NCBI RefSeq assembly: GCF_036565765.1
Contig: NZ_DATCXP010000255.1
Direction: 5' to 3' (one strand)
DNA from: Terrimesophilobacter sp036565765
GTDB lineage: Bacteria; Actinomycetota; Actinomycetes; Actinomycetales; Microbacteriaceae
DNA: 10,664 nt
Under the pieces are notes generated by a model. The model ran no database searches. It had not been told where the DNA came from and was given only the letters and a program-made list of their open reading frames with translations. Of this stretch, positions 8,309 to 10,664 are shown in pieces (position 1 is the stretch's first letter; each line of letters opens with the position of its first letter). The position numbers and the translations under genes are program-made.

Positions 8309-8314
8309 ACCCTA
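8309..8314 (-). promoter_or_regulatory. Candidate -10 box for a leaderless natA-like transcript
   Basis: The minus strand reads TAGGGT (TANNNT), 6 bases before the GTG at 8302, so transcription would begin at or next to the start codon. There is no Shine-Dalgarno here. The -35 region about 17-18 bases upstream (CTGAGC-like) is weak. Confidence 0.35.
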
Positions 8315-8332
8315 GTCGAAGCGCTTTTTGGC

Positions 8333-9004
8333 TCAGGGCTTCACATAGAGGCCCTCGAGCCATGCCGACCAGGCGGCTTCATCGGGAGCGCCCGCGAAGT
8401 CGTAGATACCGAGGTCGACCGTCCCGCCGAAGTGGTTGCGTCCGAAGAACCGGTACAGGGCGCCGTCGGTGCGAAGCCCCACGAAGTACTCGTTGTGGAA
8501 GTCGAGAACGGCGGTGTCGACTCCTGCGACACCCACGGTCACCGCGTCGCCGAGCGCGGTCCCGGCGTCGAGGCCGAGCGCACGGCGGATGACGTCGAGG
8601 GCATCCGGGGCACCGGACGCCGCAGGTCCCCGGAGCTCCCTGTGCTGCACGGGGCGCCCATCGAAGTGGTCGAGGTACCGTGCGAGAGCATTGAGGTAAA
8701 ACGTCGTGTGGTTGCTCGCACCGTCGTACTGCGCGTCCCAGTTGTCGGAGAAGACGCCGCTGTGCACCCAGCGCAGGTACGTGCCGCCATCCCGTGGTTC
8801 GAGCACCTGCTCGAGTTGGTTGAACCAGCCATCGGCCTCCTGACGCACAAGGAAGTGGTGGGGCGGGTCGTCGATCAGAACGGTCCCGCCGAGCTCTTCC
8901 GCGGAGAAGAGCCAGGCATCCTCGTCCTCGGTGAGCGCTTTCCAGACGCGCTCCGGCGGGGCCGCGAGCTCGACCTCCTGCTCGATCTTGAATTCCTTAC
9001 CCAT
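8333..9004 (-). CDS. SRPBCC/AHSA1-type domain protein with a C-terminal extension
   Basis: Small cytoplasmic protein of the START-like SRPBCC fold, which forms a deep pocket for hydrophobic ligands. It has 223 residues. Residues 5-about 118 look like an AHSA1-type domain: FKIEQEVELAAPPERVWKALTEDEDAWLF (the first strand and helix), later GWFNQLEQVLEPRDGGTYLRWVHSGVF and the C-terminal helix NHTTFYLNALARYLDHFDGR. After it comes an extra part of about 95 residues (129-223), with a possible helix, several strands and a closing WSAWLEGLYV, that I do not recognise. The ATG at 9004 lies inside the regulator gene (8-base overlap), with GGGAGAGA about 4 bases upstream, so the two are translationally coupled. 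Pairing of an ArsR regulator with an SRPBCC protein is common in actinobacteria, but the ligand is generally unknown. A link to the ABC exporter downstream is inference. Confidence 0.85.
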   Translation of the reverse strand: MGKEFKIEQEVELAAPPERVWKALTEDEDAWLFSAEELGGTVLIDDPPHHFLVRQEADGWFNQLEQVLEPRDGGTYLRWVHSGVFSDNWDAQYDGASNHTTFYLNALARYLDHFDGRPVQHRELRGPAASGAPDALDVIRRALGLDAGTALGDAVTVGVAGVDTAVLDFHNEYFVGLRTDGALYRFFGRNHFGGTVDLGIYDFAGAPDEAAWSAWLEGLYVKP

Positions 9005-9629
9005 CGATCTCTCCCTTGTTCTCCGGGCGCGCTTCGGGCGCGGTGTCCTGATTCGTGATGGTGGGGTGGAGCGCGACGACGAGACGGTGCCGCCGCCCGT
9101 TCTTCGCCTCCTGGTGGTCGTAGCGTACGACGAGGTCGGCGATCGCCCGACTCAACTCGATCGCGAATGCCGCGCGGTCGGCCGCCGAGGCGAATCGAAG
9201 CTCGCTGTCGATCGCGAATGTCGCGAGCGGCTTGTCCGCTCGGGCGGCACCACGGAGGAGGGAGCCGACATCACGCACGAGCCTGGCGCCGAGTGCGAGC
9301 AGCCAGCTCGCGGAGAGCTGGTCCACGTTCCTGCTCGCGTCGGGGGCGACCGCGAGGAGCGCTTCCGGCGAGATGACATAGGACCCGGCCGTCGCACGAA
9401 GGATGCGCTCGGTGACATTGCCCTTCTTGCGCTCCTCGACGAGCTCCACGAGGCCGAAGCTCTCGAGCGTACGCAGGTGGTAGTTGACCTTCTGCCGGGG
9501 CAGACCGACGCGGGCAGCGAGAGTGGTCGCGGAAGCAGGTTCTGCGAGCTCCGCGAGCAGGCGGGCGCGCATCGGGTCGAGGCTCGCCTCCGCCGCGGCC
9601 GGGTCCTCGATGACGTCGATCTTCAGCAT
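8997..9629 (-). CDS. ArsR-type winged-helix transcriptional regulator
   Basis: DNA-binding repressor, probably of its own operon. It has 210 residues, about twice the length of a minimal ArsR protein. Residues about 14-80 form the winged helix: LDPMRARLLAELAEPASATTLAARVGLPRQKVNYHLRTLESFGLVELVEERKKGN, with the recognition helix near LPRQKVNYHLRTLE and the wing after it. The C-terminal half (about 85-195) is helical, possibly for sensing or dimerisation, and ends in a polar tail. There is not a single cysteine, so the thiol-based metal binding of classical ArsR/SmtB proteins is excluded; a small-molecule or protein signal is more likely. The ATG at 9629 has no Shine-Dalgarno, and a promoter just upstream would give an almost leaderless transcript. 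A cluster of four TTTGTC half-sites overlaps that promoter. Confidence 0.9.
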   Translation of the reverse strand: MLKIDVIEDPAAAEASLDPMRARLLAELAEPASATTLAARVGLPRQKVNYHLRTLESFGLVELVEERKKGNVTERILRATAGSYVISPEALLAVAPDASRNVDQLSASWLLALGARLVRDVGSLLRGAARADKPLATFAIDSELRFASAADRAAFAIELSRAIADLVVRYDHQEAKNGRRHRLVVALHPTITNQDTAPEARPENKGEIDG

Positions 9630-9634
9630 GACTC

Positions 9635-9664
9635 ATCATGCCCACCGACAAACTATTTTGTCAA
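9635..9664 (-). promoter_or_regulatory. Candidate promoter of the regulator operon
   Basis: The minus strand carries a perfect -35 TTGACA (9659-9664), an 18-base spacer and a -10-like CATGAT (9635-9640) that ends 5 bases before the ATG at 9629. Transcription would start at or near the A of the start codon. A second possible -10, TAGTTT (9650-9655), would give a leader of about 15 bases. Both choices fall in or next to the operator cluster. Confidence 0.5.
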
Positions 9665-9676
9665 GACAAATTTGTC
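9647..9676. promoter_or_regulatory. Operator cluster: four TTTGTC/GACAAA half-sites
   Basis: In 30 bases there are two dyads: GACAAA-N4-TTTGTC (9647-9662) and the perfect 12-bp palindrome GACAAATTTGTC (9665-9676), separated by 2 bases. The inner pair also forms TTTGTC-N2-GACAAA. The cluster overlaps the TTGACA -35 of the regulator promoter and the stop codon of the gene upstream. Placement and symmetry fit a dimeric ArsR-family autorepressor that can bind as two dimers (inference). Confidence 0.7.
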
Positions 9677-10664
9677 AGTCGGCTGTGTCGAGGCCGACGG
9701 TGCCCGTGATGCCCGAGGTCGACTCGATGACCGAGGTCATCTTCTTCGACAGGGCCTCGTAGAACATCGACAGCGGGAACTCGTCGTCCATGACCTCGTT
9801 GGTCAGATCCTTCGGCAGCCCGTCGAGGGGAAGGTCGCGCACCGCCCACTTCGACGCCGGATGCGGAGTGAGCGTCCCGGACACCAGATCGTATGCCGCG
9901 AGCCAGTGCGCCGTCTTCGGCCGGTCGATCGAGCGCCAGTACAGGTCGCCGATCGCCTCTCCGAGCGCGTTCACGACATCCGGGACCTCTTCCCAGTCGA
10001 TGCTGAGCGTCGTGTCGGTCCAGTGCAGGACGTGGTGCTGGTGCATCCAGGCGAACAGCAACTGGCCGCCGAGACCGTCGTAGTTGCGCACCCGGCTGCC
10101 GGTGAGTGCGAATCGGAAGATCCGGTCGAAGATCACGGCGTACTGCACGAGCTTCGCGTGCCGGCGGGTCTGGGCATCCGTGTCCTCGGCACGCACCAGC
10201 TTGACCGACTCTCGGAACGCGGTCAGGTCGCAGCGCAGCTCCTCGAGCGAGTACAGGAAGTACGGCATCCGCTGCTTGATCATGAACGGGTCGAACGGCA
10301 GGTCACCGCGCATGTGGGTGCGGTCGTGGATGAGGTCCCACATCACGAAGGTCTCCTCCGCGAGCTTCTGGTCCTCCAGCAGTTCGGCGGCGTCGGCTGG
10401 CAGCCGCAGCCCGGTGATCCCGCTCGCCGCCTTCACGACGCGCCGGAAGCGCGCCGCCTCGCGATCGGCGAAGATCGCGCCCCAGGTGAACTTCGGGGTC
10501 TCGCGTACCGCGATCGTCTCGGGGAACAGCACGGCGGCGTTCGTGTCGTAGCCGGCCGTGAAGTCGAGGAACCGGATCGGGACGAAGAGCTTGTTGGAGT
10601 AGTCACCGGCCTCCAGTTCGCTGACGAACTCCGGCCAGACGACCTCGATGAGCACCGCCTCGAC
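9675..10664 (-). CDS. Conserved actinobacterial protein, probably DUF6421 (5' end outside window)
   Basis: The frame is open to the window edge, so the N-terminus is missing; 329 residues are visible. I recognise the LIHDRTHMRGDLPFDPFM stretch as typical of DUF6421, an uncharacterised actinobacterial family of roughly 450 residues, but this is from memory. It has no signal peptide or membrane helix in the visible part, so it is probably cytoplasmic. HDRTH (bases 10314-10328) has the spacing of a HExxH zinc motif with Asp for Glu, and SLEELRCDL (EE at 10239-10244) follows 24-25 residues later, a place where gluzincins carry the third zinc ligand. A second His-rich stretch, MHQHHVLHW, lies further on. 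A hydrolase role is therefore conceivable but unproven. The TGA stop overlaps the regulator's operator, and the gene may have no terminator of its own. Confidence 0.75.
   Translation of the reverse strand, partial: VEAVLIEVVWPEFVSELEAGDYSNKLFVPIRFLDFTAGYDTNAAVLFPETIAVRETPKFTWGAIFADREAARFRRVVKAASGITGLRLPADAAELLEDQKLAEETFVMWDLIHDRTHMRGDLPFDPFMIKQRMPYFLYSLEELRCDLTAFRESVKLVRAEDTDAQTRRHAKLVQYAVIFDRIFRFALTGSRVRNYDGLGGQLLFAWMHQHHVLHWTDTTLSIDWEEVPDVVNALGEAIGDLYWRSIDRPKTAHWLAAYDLVSGTLTPHPASKWAVRDLPLDGLPKDLTNEVMDDEFPLSMFYEALSKKMTSVIESTSGITGTVGLDTAD

Noticed and set aside
8319..8328. AAGCGCTT followed by T's as a terminator
   Set aside because: The palindrome has no loop, and the T-run is on the plus strand where no gene ends; both neighbours read on the minus strand.
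7382..9058. 558-codon open frame on the plus strand across the ABC ATPase and SRPBCC genes
   Set aside because: It is antisense to two genes with intact family motifs; its product is Arg/Glu/Val-rich with no recognisable domain. Long antisense frames are expected in GC-rich DNA.

Overview
The window is GC-rich, with dense, mostly minus-strand genes, several GTG starts and few gaps. This fits an actinobacterium, and the gene types and repeat style suggest Microbacteriaceae (inference; no 16S rRNA or other marker is present). There are nine protein-coding genes, two of them cut by the window edges. I see no tRNA, rRNA, CRISPR array, transposase or phage gene.

Left part, plus strand (1-3530). 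The C-terminal 485 residues of the disaggregase ClpB are followed 14 bases later by a membrane O-acyltransferase fused to an extracytoplasmic SGNH domain. This gene converges on the next block with only 51 bases between the stops and no clear hairpin terminator.

Middle part, minus strand (3582-6231). Reading 5' to 3' on the minus strand: a low-specificity L-threonine aldolase, a gene-free 224-base stretch with a perfect 25-bp inverted repeat and a tandem 15-base direct repeat, then a two-gene operon. The operon holds an isochorismatase-fold cysteine hydrolase, in which the usual catalytic Asp appears to be Ser, and an AmiS/UreI-type amide or urea channel. The pair looks like an uptake-and-hydrolysis unit for a small amide; the substrate cannot be read from the sequence.

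Right part, minus strand (6318-10664). Reading 5' to 3': the end of a conserved actinobacterial protein that I take to be DUF6421, an ArsR-type winged-helix regulator, an SRPBCC/AHSA1-type protein overlapping it by 8 bases, and a NatA/NatB-like ABC ATPase and permease overlapping by 4 bases. A cluster of four TTTGTC/GACAAA half-sites covers the likely regulator promoter and is a strong candidate autoregulatory operator. A perfect 26-bp inverted repeat closes the ABC operon.

Nothing here is a clear new multi-gene system such as a defence island. The observations most worth a second look are the operator cluster, the zincin-like HDxxH plus EE pattern in the DUF6421-like protein, the Asp-to-Ser change in the hydrolase, the possible activator sites upstream of the hydrolase operon, and the two long perfect inverted repeats.
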